The notes: generated by a model from the sequence alone, not told the origin. A stretch of 64,000 bases of DNA from Chitinophagales bacterium (GCA_020636505.1 JACJXR010000001.1:558001-622000), one strand, 5' to 3'; shown: positions 18,952-28,203, counted from the stretch's first letter. Program-made: numbers and translations.

Positions 18952-19251
18952 TTAGTGTTTTAATCTGTTTAATATGTTTATGTCCACCGAGTGCACTTTC
19001 CTATACATCATCACAATTATCGCCAACCCGATGGCCACCTCTGCCGCTGCCACTACCATACTGAAAAACACAAATATCTGAGCAGAAGAGTCGTTGTACA
19101 TTTTAGAGAATGCCACCAAAAGCAGATTCACCGCATTCAGCATCAGCTCTATGCACATAAATATTATTATAGCATTGCGGCGCATGAGCGTACCCATGAT
19201 ACCAATGCTGAAAAGCGCCATACTCAGAAACAAATAATACTGTATCGGCAT
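18952..19251 (-). CDS. nuoK: NADH-quinone oxidoreductase subunit K
   Basis: Small membrane subunit of complex I (99 residues, three helices). The two buried glutamates of the family are visible in FMCIELMLNAVNLLL and VAAAEVAIGLAIIV. It starts five bases after nuoJ ends, which suggests coupled translation. Confidence 0.96.
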   Translation of the reverse strand: MPIQYYLFLSMALFSIGIMGTLMRRNAIIIFMCIELMLNAVNLLLVAFSKMYNDSSAQIFVFFSMVVAAAEVAIGLAIIVMMYRKVHSVDINILNRLKH

Positions 19252-19256
19252 CGTTA

Positions 19257-19763
19257 TTATTTTTGAGGCTCTCCTTTTTTACCCAATACCACCGCACCAA
19301 TCATCGCACTCAAGAAAAGCACACTGCTTATTTCAAAAGGCAGAACGAACTTCGTAAAGAGCGTCATACCCAAATTCTTTATCAATCCTATATCTGTAGC
19401 TGTTTGCTCCAACAGGTTGTTGCTTGATGTTTTCAATGCAGCCAACACTACCAAGAACAATATACCACCCGACAACACACCTGCCAATTGCACCAATCTG
19501 TTCTTCTGCGGCTCCGCATCAGCGTTCAGGTTCATGAGCATTATCACAAACAGAAAGAGTACCATAATGGCACCGGCATATACTATTATGTTCACGATGG
19601 CCAAGAACTGTGCATTCATCAATACATAGTGTCCGGAAACCGCAAAGAATGTAACGATAAGGAAAAGCACGCTGCTAACAGGGTTGCGGCTTAGTATAAC
19701 ACCAAGCGCAGAGCCTATAGCTACAACTGTCAACAACCAAAACAATACTTCGTACAAGTTCAT
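19257..19763 (-). CDS. nuoJ: NADH-quinone oxidoreductase subunit J
   Basis: Membrane subunit of complex I, 168 residues and five helices. The conserved pi-bulge helix region reads IVNIIVYAGAIMVLFLFVIM, and the C-terminal helix SVLFLSAMIGAVVLGKK is typical. It starts four bases after the nuoI stop. Confidence 0.96.
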   Translation of the reverse strand: MNLYEVLFWLLTVVAIGSALGVILSRNPVSSVLFLIVTFFAVSGHYVLMNAQFLAIVNIIVYAGAIMVLFLFVIMLMNLNADAEPQKNRLVQLAGVLSGGILFLVVLAALKTSSNNLLEQTATDIGLIKNLGMTLFTKFVLPFEISSVLFLSAMIGAVVLGKKGEPQK

Positions 19764-19767
19764 TTTA

Positions 19768-20277
19768 TTATTGGCCTTCCTGTTTTTTAGGATGAGGAAT
19801 AAGCAGATCCTGCTTTTTATATATCATCGTCTTGCGTTCATAGTGTGTCGGCATCAAGGTCTCACTCAGGTATATCGCATCCTTCGGACAAGCCTCTTCG
19901 CAATAGCCACAGAATATGCAACGCAACATGTTTATCTCGTACTTGGCGGCATACTTCTCTTCGCGATACATATGCTCTTCGCCCGGCTTACGTTCAGCAG
20001 CTTCCATCGTAATTGCCTCCGCAGGGCAAGCCAACGCACACAAACCACAAGCGGTACAACGCTCACGGCCTTCCTCATCGCGGTTAAGTATATGCAAGCC
20101 ACGGAATACCGGACTGAACGGACGTTTCTGTTCAGGGTATTTTACCGTAGCCTTCTTTTTGAATATATGGCCCACAGTGATGCTCAACCCTTTCATGATG
20201 GCAGGCACATATATGCGCTCGCCAAATGTCATCGGGCTACGATCTACTGCTACAGACTTGTTGGTTAGTTTTTCCAT
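19768..20277 (-). CDS. nuoI: NADH-quinone oxidoreductase subunit I (2 x [4Fe-4S])
   Basis: Peripheral-arm ferredoxin-like subunit of complex I, 169 residues. Two tetranuclear cluster motifs are complete: CTACGLCALACP and CIFCGYCEEACP, which hold N6a and N6b and pass electrons towards NuoB. The ATG at 20277 (MEKLTNKSV) is preferred to a GTG two codons upstream. The gene follows nuoH after 11 bases. Confidence 0.96.
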   Translation of the reverse strand: MEKLTNKSVAVDRSPMTFGERIYVPAIMKGLSITVGHIFKKKATVKYPEQKRPFSPVFRGLHILNRDEEGRERCTACGLCALACPAEAITMEAAERKPGEEHMYREEKYAAKYEINMLRCIFCGYCEEACPKDAIYLSETLMPTHYERKTMIYKKQDLLIPHPKKQEGQ

Positions 20278-20288
20278 AATCACTTCTC

Positions 20289-21359
20289 TTATTTAAACAC
20301 CCACAATATCAAACCGCCTGTTAATAACATATTGAACAATGCCAAAGGTATCAACGACTTCCAACCAAGCTTCATCAACTGGTCGTACCTGAAACGAGGC
20401 AACGTCCAACGAACGAACATGAAGAAGAGTATAAAACCGATGACCTTGGTCAACAATACCAATACACTGATGATGGTGAACAACAACGGACCTACCGCTG
20501 CCGCAACCGCATCCATGAACGGGAAGTTATACCCGCCGAAATATAAGGTGGCGAGTACCGCCGAGCTTATAAACAAGTTGATATACTCTGCAAACAGATA
20601 AAAACCCAACTTCATGGATGAATACTCCAAGTGGTACCCCATGTTCAATTCACTCTCAGCTTCCGCAAGGTCGAAAGGAGCACGGTTCAGCTCTGCAAAG
20701 GAACATACCAAAAATATGAAGAAGCCCAAAGGCTGCTTAAAGAAATTCCATGTGAAATATCCGTCTGCCCAGAAGCCATGCTGCTGCTCAACTATATCGC
20801 GCATGCTCAGAGAACCGGTCATCATCAACAACGCCACAAGGCTGATACCGAACGCCAATTCGTAAGACACCGCCTGTGCAGCCGCACGTATACTACTCAA
20901 CAGAGAGAACTTGTTGTTGGAAGCCCAACCACCAAGCATCATTCCGTATACACCAACACTCACCACGCCGAATATGTATAAGATACCGATGTTGACATCA
21001 GCAACTTGCAATGCAACCACATGGCCCGATTCTGTAACATAGTCGGGGCCCCAAGGTATAACCGCACTGGTCATACATGCTGTAAGCATAGCCAAAGCAG
21101 GGCCGAGTATGAAAAGAAATTTCGTAGCGCTATCAGGTATTATCTCTTCTTTGAAGAACAACTTACCACCATCTGCCAAAGGCTGTAACAAACCCAATGG
21201 ACCCGCACGGTTAGGACCGATACGATCTTGCATAATGGCAGCTACTTTACGCTCGCCCCATGTTGCATACATGGCAATACCCAGAGAGCCCAGAAGTATC
21301 ACCGAAGCGAGTATCAGCTTTTCTAATATGATTGCTGTGTCAATTTGCAATAACAGCAT
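20289..21359 (-). CDS. nuoH: NADH-quinone oxidoreductase subunit H
   Basis: Membrane subunit at the junction of the two arms of complex I, 356 residues; it forms part of the quinone cavity. Family segments include ERKVAAIMQDRIGPNRAGP near residue 31, SYELAFGISLVALLMMTGS, and AELNRAPFDLAEAESELNMG with the conserved acidic loop. The next start, nuoI, is 11 bases downstream. Confidence 0.97.
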   Translation of the reverse strand: MLLLQIDTAIILEKLILASVILLGSLGIAMYATWGERKVAAIMQDRIGPNRAGPLGLLQPLADGGKLFFKEEIIPDSATKFLFILGPALAMLTACMTSAVIPWGPDYVTESGHVVALQVADVNIGILYIFGVVSVGVYGMMLGGWASNNKFSLLSSIRAAAQAVSYELAFGISLVALLMMTGSLSMRDIVEQQHGFWADGYFTWNFFKQPLGFFIFLVCSFAELNRAPFDLAEAESELNMGYHLEYSSMKLGFYLFAEYINLFISSAVLATLYFGGYNFPFMDAVAAAVGPLLFTIISVLVLLTKVIGFILFFMFVRWTLPRFRYDQLMKLGWKSLIPLALFNMLLTGGLILWVFK

Positions 21360-21389
21360 AGTGGCGCAAAAGTAATTAGTTGTTTAGAT

Positions 21390-22487
21390 TTATTTGTCTT
21401 TCTTTTCAAAATCATCCGAGTGTGCAGGACCGCTTATTTCAGACAGTCGTACGTTCGGTTTGTTCACATCACTTTCGTCATGTATGTCCAACAAAAGCTT
21501 TGGATTTTTACCTATCACTTTGTCAATTACCACAGGTTGATCCACCGTGTTCACATAATGTCCTTGTGATATTACACTGTGGCGACTGATATTCGCCGGA
21601 CCTTCTATCACCCAGTCTTTTGTTTCTTTCTTTTCGAAGCGACACTCGTTACAGATCCAATCTTCCACCTCGCCCCACTCGTCTTTGCGAGCAGTAACAC
21701 GGAACACCTCATCACCCCTCATCCACAAACGCACTTTACCGCAACACTTAGGGTTGCTGCAATCGCGATGTGCATTCATCGGTTTGGTAAACCATACACG
21801 ATTCTTAAATCGGAACGTCTTATCCGTCAATGCACCTACCGGGCATACATCTATTACGTTGCCTATAAAATCGTTCTTCAGGTTCTTACCCAACAGTGTG
21901 CTTATCTCGGCTTTATCACCACGCTCCAATATACCATGTTCACGATCGCCTTCTGCAACTTGGTTGGCGGTATACACACAACGGTAGCAAAGTATGCAAC
22001 GCGTCATGTGCAGCGATATGTAATCTCCTATATCTTCTTTCTCAAATGTTCTTCTGTCAAATTCGTAGCGAGTACCTTCTGTACCGTGCTCGTAGCTCAA
22101 GTCTTGCAAGTGACACTCACCGGCTTGGTCGCAAACCGGACAATCCAGCGGGTGGTTGATAAGCAACATTTCCACCACACCCTTACGTGCTTCCAATACT
22201 CTCGGTGAAGTGATGTTCTTCACTTCCATACCATCCATGACACCTGTACGGCAGCTTGCCATAAGTTTTGGCATAGGGCGCGGATCTTTCTCAGAACCTT
22301 TGCTCACCTCTACCAAACATGTACGGCATTTACCACCACTGCCTTCCAACTTGCTGTAGAAGCACATGGCCGGTGGTGTAACATCACCACCTATCTTGCG
22401 CGCAGCCTCCAGTATCGTAGTACCGGGGTCAACCTCTACGGTGATGTTGTCAATCGTTACCTTAATTTTTGGCGTTTCTTCTGCCAT
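21390..22487 (-). CDS. nuoG: NADH-quinone oxidoreductase subunit G, short form
   Basis: Peripheral electron-transfer subunit of complex I. The start is the ATG of MAEETPKIKVTID (365 residues); an upstream extension would overlap the end of nuoF. It has a [2Fe-2S] ferredoxin domain (CFYSKLEGSGGKCRTC), the His/Cys cluster motif (CPVCDQAGECHLQDL) and the 4Fe-4S motif CILCYRC with CPVGAL. It stops after a further cysteine-bearing stretch (WICNECRFEKKE). The large molybdopterin-like domain of the E. coli protein is absent. Short NuoG forms of this kind are, to my knowledge, usual in Bacteroidota, so I do not treat it as a truncation. Confidence 0.94.
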   Translation of the reverse strand: MAEETPKIKVTIDNITVEVDPGTTILEAARKIGGDVTPPAMCFYSKLEGSGGKCRTCLVEVSKGSEKDPRPMPKLMASCRTGVMDGMEVKNITSPRVLEARKGVVEMLLINHPLDCPVCDQAGECHLQDLSYEHGTEGTRYEFDRRTFEKEDIGDYISLHMTRCILCYRCVYTANQVAEGDREHGILERGDKAEISTLLGKNLKNDFIGNVIDVCPVGALTDKTFRFKNRVWFTKPMNAHRDCSNPKCCGKVRLWMRGDEVFRVTARKDEWGEVEDWICNECRFEKKETKDWVIEGPANISRHSVISQGHYVNTVDQPVVIDKVIGKNPKLLLDIHDESDVNKPNVRLSEISGPAHSDDFEKKDK

Positions 22488-22503
22488 ATTCTTATCGTTT
22501 ATA

Positions 22504-23856
22504 TTATGCATCGCCTGCCAACACAGGTAGCGGGTCTGCATAATGCGCTAAACCAAAGTTTCTTGTTTGCGACTCTTCGGGATTCAATACGTGCCACTCA
22601 AACTCGTCACGGAAATGACGGATAGCCGCAGCTACCGGCCATGCCGCCGCATCGCCCAACGGACAAATAGTATTGCCCTCTATCTTTCCTTGTATATCCC
22701 AAAGCAGGTCTATATCGCTCATCTTTCCTTTGCCGTACTCGATGTTCTTTAAAATTTTATACATCCAGCCTGTACCCTCACGACACGGGCTGCACTGTCC
22801 GCAACTCTCGTGATTGTAGAAATGCGCCAAGCTCATTGTATGACGTACCACACACTGGTCTTCATCGAAAACTATGAAGCCTCCCGAACCTATCATACTA
22901 CCCGTTTGGAAACCACCGTCCGACATACTTTCATAGTTCATCAAACGTGTTTCGCCCTTAGCGGTTTTCAATAATAAGTTGGCAGGAAGTATCGGTACAG
23001 ATGAACCACCCGGAATACATGCCTTTAGTTTCTTACCATTGGGTATACCTCCACAATATTGGTCGGAGAAGATGAACTCTTCCACCGAAATGGTCATATC
23101 TATTTCGTAAACACCCGGCTTATTGATGTTTCCACAAGCCGACATAAGCTTAGTACCTGTAGAACGACCTACACCAATCTTGGCATATTCAGCTCCACCA
23201 TTATTAATGATAGGTACTACAGCAGCAAGTGTTTCTACATTGTTCACCACTGTTGGCCTACCCCAAACACCTTTTACGGCTGGGAACGGAGGCTTGATAC
23301 GTGGGTTACCACGCTTACCTTCCAAGCTTTCCAACAAAGCTGTTTCTTCACCACAGATGTAAGCACCTGCCCCACGCTGCACATATATTTCGCAATCGAA
23401 GCCCGAACCCTGAATGTTTTTACCCAACCATCCATTGTTCTTTGCTTCTGCTATAGCTTCTTCAAGTATTGGGTCTATCCATGAATATTCTCCACGGATG
23501 TATATATAGGTCATGTTGCTACCTAGTGCATAGCTGCTTACTATCAACCCCTCTATCAACAAGTGAGGGATGAATTCCATCAGATAGCGGTCTTTGAAAG
23601 TACCCGGCTCAGACTCATCGGCATTGCACACCAAGTGACGAGGAACACCTTCAGGTTTTGCGAGGAAACTCCACTTCATACCTGTAGGGAAGCCCGCGCC
23701 GCCACGGCCACGCAGCCCGCTTGTCTTCACCTCTTCCACTATCTCGTCGGGCGTCATTTTCAGCGCCTTCTCCACTGAGCGATAGCCGCCATGCTTACGA
23801 TAGGTATCGTAATAACGAATACCCTCAACATGTGCGTGTTCTAATAGTAGTTTCAT
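22504..23856 (-). CDS. nuoF: NADH-quinone oxidoreductase subunit F (NADH- and FMN-binding)
   Basis: Soluble electron-input subunit of complex I, 450 residues. The NADH/FMN site is shown by GLRGRGGAGFPTGMKW (about 48-63) and by YIYIRGEY and RGAGAYICGEETALLESLEG. The N3 [4Fe-4S] motif is ESCGQCSPCREG with the later cysteine in GNTICPLGDAA. It starts two bases before the stop of the NTF2-like lipoprotein gene and is in the same operon, separated from nuoE by two unrelated genes. Confidence 0.97.
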   Translation of the reverse strand: MKLLLEHAHVEGIRYYDTYRKHGGYRSVEKALKMTPDEIVEEVKTSGLRGRGGAGFPTGMKWSFLAKPEGVPRHLVCNADESEPGTFKDRYLMEFIPHLLIEGLIVSSYALGSNMTYIYIRGEYSWIDPILEEAIAEAKNNGWLGKNIQGSGFDCEIYVQRGAGAYICGEETALLESLEGKRGNPRIKPPFPAVKGVWGRPTVVNNVETLAAVVPIINNGGAEYAKIGVGRSTGTKLMSACGNINKPGVYEIDMTISVEEFIFSDQYCGGIPNGKKLKACIPGGSSVPILPANLLLKTAKGETRLMNYESMSDGGFQTGSMIGSGGFIVFDEDQCVVRHTMSLAHFYNHESCGQCSPCREGTGWMYKILKNIEYGKGKMSDIDLLWDIQGKIEGNTICPLGDAAAWPVAAAIRHFRDEFEWHVLNPEESQTRNFGLAHYADPLPVLAGDA

Positions 23857-23857
23857 A

Positions 23858-24334
23858 TTATTTATTCGCTACACTTTGTCGGTTCAACATTTGCCACCTG
23901 TCGTTTTCATACACCCAAGTCTGCATCACATTCAGGTCGAACATCATATGCTCATTGCCTTTATAGTCCACATCAAAAATACCGTTACCTCTTACCGTAG
24001 CCACATGATCGTTCATGATGACGTCCAGCTCAGGTTGGTCTATTTTATGGTATTTGATGGTTCCATTATACAGGTTTACCTTCTGATCGGCTTTTGTCTC
24101 CACCCAGCCGTTGCTATGGCCATAGCTTAAGTTGTCGTGCAACAAACTGTTCAACGCAACCGTATCCGCAGCCATCATCGCATCGTTATACGCATAGGCG
24201 GCCTTTTTCACATCATCGGCATTATGCACGATAGCATCCACCAACGGCTTTTGCTCCTCTACTTTCGTTTGCTCGGGAGCATTGCCGCAAGATGCTGCAA
24301 AAACCAATAATGATATGATTGCTATCAGGCGCAT
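23858..24334 (-). CDS. NTF2-like (SnoaL/DUF4440-type) lipoprotein inside the nuo operon
   Basis: Predicted lipoprotein of 158 residues starting at the ATG of MRLIAIISLLVFAASC (lipobox FAASC); the longer frame from 24403 would overlap the upstream gene and hide the signal. The mature part has a nuclear-transport-factor-2-like alpha+beta fold (AAYAYNDAMMAADTVALNSL, LSYGHSNG, MQTWVYENDRWQMLNRQ). Such domains bind small ligands or act as enzymes; here no catalytic set is certain. It lies between the SRPBCC gene (its start is 2 bases from that gene's stop) and nuoF, on the nuo strand, so it should be co-transcribed with complex I. It has no known role there. Confidence 0.85.
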   Translation of the reverse strand: MRLIAIISLLVFAASCGNAPEQTKVEEQKPLVDAIVHNADDVKKAAYAYNDAMMAADTVALNSLLHDNLSYGHSNGWVETKADQKVNLYNGTIKYHKIDQPELDVIMNDHVATVRGNGIFDVDYKGNEHMMFDLNVMQTWVYENDRWQMLNRQSVANK

Positions 24335-24335
24335 A

Positions 24336-24737
24336 TCAGAAATTATTTTCCAGTATATGGTTTTCCATCGGTCCGAAGAAGTGTTCCGTCCATCCCGAAG
24401 CATGACTGTTCATTTCTTCTTCGTTCGGGAAACCCATATGTTTCAAATCAACTTTAGTTGCTCCATTCTCTTCCGTCAGCTTGTAATGCACTTCAGATGC
24501 AGCTGCATCTTCGCCCCACTCGCTAGTCTTCCATGTATAAGCCAACTCGTTCTCTCCTGTTTTCAATATCTCTCCGCTCACCCATCCGTCAAACATCTCA
24601 AACTTTCCTCCAACCTCATTCTCTATTTCGGCATCTCCGCCGCTCCAAGCCTTTATCAGCTCTTTATCCGTCAGTAGTCGCATCACTTTGTCGGGTGATA
24701 CAGGCAAATAAAACTCCAATGTCAGGTCGTATGCCAT
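24336..24737 (-). CDS. SRPBCC (START/AHSA1-like) protein inside the nuo operon
   Basis: Cytoplasmic protein of 133 residues of the SRPBCC helix-grip fold, closest by eye to the AHSA1-type group. Markers are FYLPVSPDKVMRLLTD, the strand GKFEMFDGWVSGEIL, YTWKTSEWGEDAAASEVHY, and a C-terminal helix GWTEHFFGPMENHIL. The fold encloses a hydrophobic cavity and may bind a lipid, a quinone-like molecule or a client protein; nothing in the sequence fixes the ligand. The gene starts two bases before the nuoE stop, so translation with complex I genes is likely coupled. Confidence 0.88.
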   Translation of the reverse strand: MAYDLTLEFYLPVSPDKVMRLLTDKELIKAWSGGDAEIENEVGGKFEMFDGWVSGEILKTGENELAYTWKTSEWGEDAAASEVHYKLTEENGATKVDLKHMGFPNEEEMNSHASGWTEHFFGPMENHILENNF

Positions 24738-24739
24738 TA

Positions 24740-25234
24740 TCAGTTTTTAGCCGCAGCTCTCAGTTCGTCTATTATCTCGTCTATCTTCTCTTTCGTCAAA
24801 AACTCGCGATATGTTTTACCCAACTGCATCATCGGTGCATAACCGCAAGCTCCCAAACACTCCGCAGGCTTCAGGGTAAACAAACCATCTGGAGTTGTTT
24901 CTCCAGCTTGTATGCCCAACTTGTCTTTTATGTATTGTATTATACCATCACTGCCATTGAGCATGCAAGGCCCTGTTTGGCAAACCTCCAACACATACTT
25001 GCCCACCGGCTTCAGGTTGAACATGGTATAGAACGTCGCCACCTCATATACTTCGATAGGTGTAATGTTCAACAGCTCCGCCACATAGTCCATCACAGAC
25101 ACGTCCAACCAACCGTCAAACTCCTCTTGAGCTATGTGCAAAACAGGTATCACAGCACTTTTCTGCTTTCCTTCCGGATAGCGTGCCATGATCTCTTTTA
25201 CCTTATTCAGTTTTTCTTCGCTAAACTGTACCAT
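24740..25234 (-). CDS. nuoE: NADH-quinone oxidoreductase subunit E ([2Fe-2S])
   Basis: Thioredoxin-like [2Fe-2S] subunit of complex I (164 residues), partner of NuoF. The four cluster ligands are in CQTGPC and CLGAC, and the N-terminal helical part (EVYEVATFYTMFNLKPVGKY) is typical. The gene follows nuoD after 36 bases. Unlike in many genomes, nuoF does not come next. Confidence 0.96.
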   Translation of the reverse strand: MVQFSEEKLNKVKEIMARYPEGKQKSAVIPVLHIAQEEFDGWLDVSVMDYVAELLNITPIEVYEVATFYTMFNLKPVGKYVLEVCQTGPCMLNGSDGIIQYIKDKLGIQAGETTPDGLFTLKPAECLGACGYAPMMQLGKTYREFLTKEKIDEIIDELRAAAKN

Positions 25235-25270
25235 ATACTTCCACCCTAAAAGGGCATTAGTTTTTAAAAA

Positions 25271-26512
25271 TTAAGCATCCAGCTCACCGGCAATAACGTT
25301 CATACTACTAAGCGTCACCACCGCATCACTCAACAAACCGTCTTTGATTATCTCAGGGAATGCCTGATAATAAATAAAGCATGGCCTGCGGAAGTGCAAA
25401 CGATAAGCACATCTACCACCGTCGCTAATAAGATAGTATCCCACCTCACCGTTACCACCTTCCACTGAGTGGTACACCTCACCCGGAAGCACTTCAATCT
25501 CACCCATCACTATTTTGAAGTGATAGATAAGGGCTTCCATCTTGGTATACACATCCTCTTTGGGAGGTAGATGATATTTATCCGCTTCCACCGCATAGAA
25601 AACATCTTTCTGTGCAGGGTCGTCTTGTTCTATTTTCTTTATTTTCTCCAGTGCCTGCTCGATGATGCTATAGCTCTCCCATATCTCACCATTACGAACC
25701 AAGAATCTGTCATATACATCGCCTGTAGTACCCACCGGCACTTTGAAATCGAAATCTTCGTAAGAGCAATACGGGTCTGTAACGCGTACATCGTAGTCTA
25801 CACCGGCAGCACGCAGGTTAGGACCGGTGAAACCATAGTTCAATGCACGCTCTGCACTTATGGGGCCGGCACCGATACAACGATCCATGAAAATACGGTT
25901 GCGTGTAAGCAGGGCTTCAAACTCCTTCATGGTTTTCGGGAAACCCGCCATGAACTTGTCTATCTTCTCCCATGCTGCTTTGGTGAAGTTCCTTTCAAAA
26001 CCACCCACACGGCCGATGTTGGTTGTCAACCTCGAACCACACACCTCTTCGTATATCTCATATATCAACTCGCGCCACTGGAATACATATGTAAAACCTG
26101 TCAACGCACCTGTATCCACACCTATTACTGAGTTACAGATAAGGTGGTCGGCTATACGCGACAGTTCCATTATTATCACACGCATGTAGTCCACACGCTT
26201 AGGTGTCTTCACACCCAACAGCTTCTCAATGGTCATATGCCAGCCCATATTATTGATTGGGGCAGAGCAATAGTTGAGCCTGTCCGTAAGTGGAGTAACC
26301 TGATAGTATGGCCTGCGCTCCGCTATCTTTTCAAAAGCGCGGTGTATATATCCTACGGTTTGTTTGGAGCTGATGATCTTTTCCCCGTCTATCTCCAGTA
26401 CATTCTCGAATATACCGTGCGTAGCCGGGTGCGTCGGACCAAGGTTTAGTGTGGTCGTCTGCTTCTCGACATCAGCATCTGCTAACCGTATATGTTGTTT
26501 TTCTTCTGCCAT
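25271..26512 (-). CDS. nuoD: NADH-quinone oxidoreductase subunit D
   Basis: The 49-kDa subunit of complex I (413 residues), which forms the quinone site with NuoB. Conserved segments include NLGPTHPATHGIFENVLEID (with the quinone-site His), the CSAPINNMGWH loop, RVGGFERNF, and FRRPCFIYYQAF. The C-terminus IAGELDA is the family's usual end. NuoC is a separate gene here, not fused. The gene follows nuoC after 25 bases. Confidence 0.97.
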   Translation of the reverse strand: MAEEKQHIRLADADVEKQTTTLNLGPTHPATHGIFENVLEIDGEKIISSKQTVGYIHRAFEKIAERRPYYQVTPLTDRLNYCSAPINNMGWHMTIEKLLGVKTPKRVDYMRVIIMELSRIADHLICNSVIGVDTGALTGFTYVFQWRELIYEIYEEVCGSRLTTNIGRVGGFERNFTKAAWEKIDKFMAGFPKTMKEFEALLTRNRIFMDRCIGAGPISAERALNYGFTGPNLRAAGVDYDVRVTDPYCSYEDFDFKVPVGTTGDVYDRFLVRNGEIWESYSIIEQALEKIKKIEQDDPAQKDVFYAVEADKYHLPPKEDVYTKMEALIYHFKIVMGEIEVLPGEVYHSVEGGNGEVGYYLISDGGRCAYRLHFRRPCFIYYQAFPEIIKDGLLSDAVVTLSSMNVIAGELDA

Positions 26513-26537
26513 TCCGTTTATGAATGAGCTTTAATTA

Positions 26538-27056
26538 TTAAACTACAATACTTCCACGTCCGAACATCTCATCGTCCTTATCGGTACGTGTAGGGTCTTC
26601 CATCGGAAACTCCTTCCTCATCGGAAAGTGTTCCATTTCGTCGACATTCAAAATACGTCTCAAATCCGGGTGCCCAACAAAGTTTATACCGAAAAAATCA
26701 TATGTTTCACGTTCCATCCAGTTGGCTGCGGAATACAAATCGCAAGCCGTTTTGATGTCCGGTTGCTCTATCGGTACAAATGCCTTGAACCTGATACGGA
26801 TGTTGTGCTTCAGATTGTGTACATGATACACGACACAAAGCTCTTCGCTCTTCCTATCAGGATAGTGCACGCCGGTAATATCCGTCAGAAAACGAAATTG
26901 CAGCTCTTCATCATCATAAAGAAACTGCAATACATCCATGTTCAACTCGGCAGGCACAGAAAAGGCAATGATGCCGTACTGCTCTTCCAAGCCGATGATA
27001 TTTTCACCGAACTTCTCTGTTAGTCTTTCTTTTACTCTGTCTTTGGTCAATGCCAT
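26538..27056 (-). CDS. nuoC: NADH-quinone oxidoreductase subunit C
   Basis: The 30-kDa subunit of complex I (172 residues). The family signature is clear at FKAFVPIEQPDIKTACDLYSAANWMERETYDFFGINFVGHPDLRRI (about 94-139; only pieces needed: WMERETYDFFGI), and the end FPMRKEFPMEDPTR is typical. It starts three bases after nuoB stops. Confidence 0.96.
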   Translation of the reverse strand: MALTKDRVKERLTEKFGENIIGLEEQYGIIAFSVPAELNMDVLQFLYDDEELQFRFLTDITGVHYPDRKSEELCVVYHVHNLKHNIRIRFKAFVPIEQPDIKTACDLYSAANWMERETYDFFGINFVGHPDLRRILNVDEMEHFPMRKEFPMEDPTRTDKDDEMFGRGSIVV

Positions 27057-27059
27057 ATG

Positions 27060-27623
27060 TTATTCTATACCGTAACTGTTCAGCAATGCTTTATATGGTT
27101 CACTGTTCCTGCGACGCAGGCTTTCGTTTTGTACAAGGTCTTGCAATTTAAGGATACCATCCAAGATCGCTTCGGGGCGTGGAGGACAACCTGACACGTA
27201 TACATCAACAGGTATCACTTGGTCTATACCCTGAAGTACGGGGTAAGAATCGAATATACCTCCGCTTGATGCACAAGCACCGATGGCTATCACCCAACGC
27301 GGCTCAGCCATTTGCAAGTATACCTGCTTAAGTACCGGTGCCAACTTCTTCGCAACTGTTCCCGCCACCAAAAGCATATCGCATTGGCGTGGGGTAAAAC
27401 CCATACGCTCGGAACCGAATCGCGAAAGGTCGTAGTTGGAACCCATGGTGGCCATGAACTCGATACCGCAGCAAGATGTTGCGAACGGTAGCGGCCACAA
27501 AGAGTTTTTCCTTGCAAGGCCTATCACTTTGTCGAACGATGTAGCCATGAACCCCTCTCCGGAATACCCTTCAGGCATTTCGGCAATCTTCACATTACTG
27601 TTGTACTGTACCGGACGACTCAT
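27060..27623 (-). CDS. nuoB: NADH-quinone oxidoreductase subunit B ([4Fe-4S] N2)
   Basis: The PSST subunit (187 residues) that carries the terminal N2 cluster reducing quinone. Ligand cysteines are visible in PFATSCCGIEFMA, AIGACASSGG and YVSGCPPRPEAILDG. Normal length. It lies 41 bases downstream of nuoA. Confidence 0.97.
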   Translation of the reverse strand: MSRPVQYNSNVKIAEMPEGYSGEGFMATSFDKVIGLARKNSLWPLPFATSCCGIEFMATMGSNYDLSRFGSERMGFTPRQCDMLLVAGTVAKKLAPVLKQVYLQMAEPRWVIAIGACASSGGIFDSYPVLQGIDQVIPVDVYVSGCPPRPEAILDGILKLQDLVQNESLRRRNSEPYKALLNSYGIE

Positions 27624-27664
27624 AATCTCAATTTTTATTGTATTAGTTACAATACACTATTTCT

Positions 27665-28057
27665 TTATTCTTCCCAATCCAATGCGCCTTTCTTAACAAT
27701 ATATATAAACCCGCAAAGGAAGAAACATACAAACATTATCACGGCGAAAAATCCGTCTGTACCCAATTCTTTGAAATTGACCGCGTATGGATAGAAGAAT
27801 ATCACCTCCACATCAAAAAGCACAAACAATATGGCTACAAGGAAATATTTAATGGCCATCGGTTGACGTGCGTTACCGATGGATGGAACACCACTTTCGA
27901 AGCTGGCAAGTTTATCGCTAGTTTTTCTTTTAGGACCCAAAAAATGGGTAATGGTAATGGTACCCACTACGAAACCTATCGCCACAAACAACTGTACCGC
28001 TACAGGCAAATAATCGATAGGTGTGTTTTGCTCGGCTGCCAGTAATAAAAAGTTCAT
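27665..28057 (-). CDS. nuoA: NADH-quinone oxidoreductase subunit A
   Basis: Small membrane subunit of complex I (130 residues, three helices) and first gene of the nuo operon. The family segments KLASFESGVPSIGNARQ (the loop near the quinone site) and FLVAILFVLFDVEVIFFYPYAV (with the conserved acidic pair) are clear. It is divergent from the two-component sensor gene, with a 146-base shared upstream region that holds the operon's promoter. Confidence 0.97.
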   Translation of the reverse strand: MNFLLLAAEQNTPIDYLPVAVQLFVAIGFVVGTITITHFLGPKRKTSDKLASFESGVPSIGNARQPMAIKYFLVAILFVLFDVEVIFFYPYAVNFKELGTDGFFAVIMFVCFFLCGFIYIVKKGALDWEE

Positions 28058-28094
28058 TTCGTGTATGCTAAACGCTATAATATTACAGTGGGAA

Positions 28095-28124
28095 CAAAGT
28101 TAACTGTATACCCGAAAATAACAA
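28095..28124 (-). promoter_or_regulatory. nuo operon promoter
   Basis: On the minus strand TTG (28124-28122) is followed after 19 bases by TAACTTTG (28102-28095), matching both parts of the Bacteroidota sigma consensus (TTG, then TAnnTTTG). Transcription would begin near 28088, about 30 bases ahead of the nuoA ATG. Confidence 0.7.
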
Positions 28125-28203
28125 CTATTAAGGCACGAAATGCCGTATAAATATGCAGAGTAGACAACAAGTAGTACATTTAAGCTAATAATTCGACCCT
28201 GCA

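Noticed and set aside
21579..22208. A 209-codon open frame antisense to nuoG
   Set aside because: It is the mirror of a well-supported gene with all cluster motifs; the protein has no recognisable features and such shadows occur opposite most genes here.
21390..22487. NuoG seen as truncated because the molybdopterin-like domain is missing
   Set aside because: All iron-sulfur motifs and a normal end are present, and short NuoG is, to my knowledge, the usual form in this phylum.
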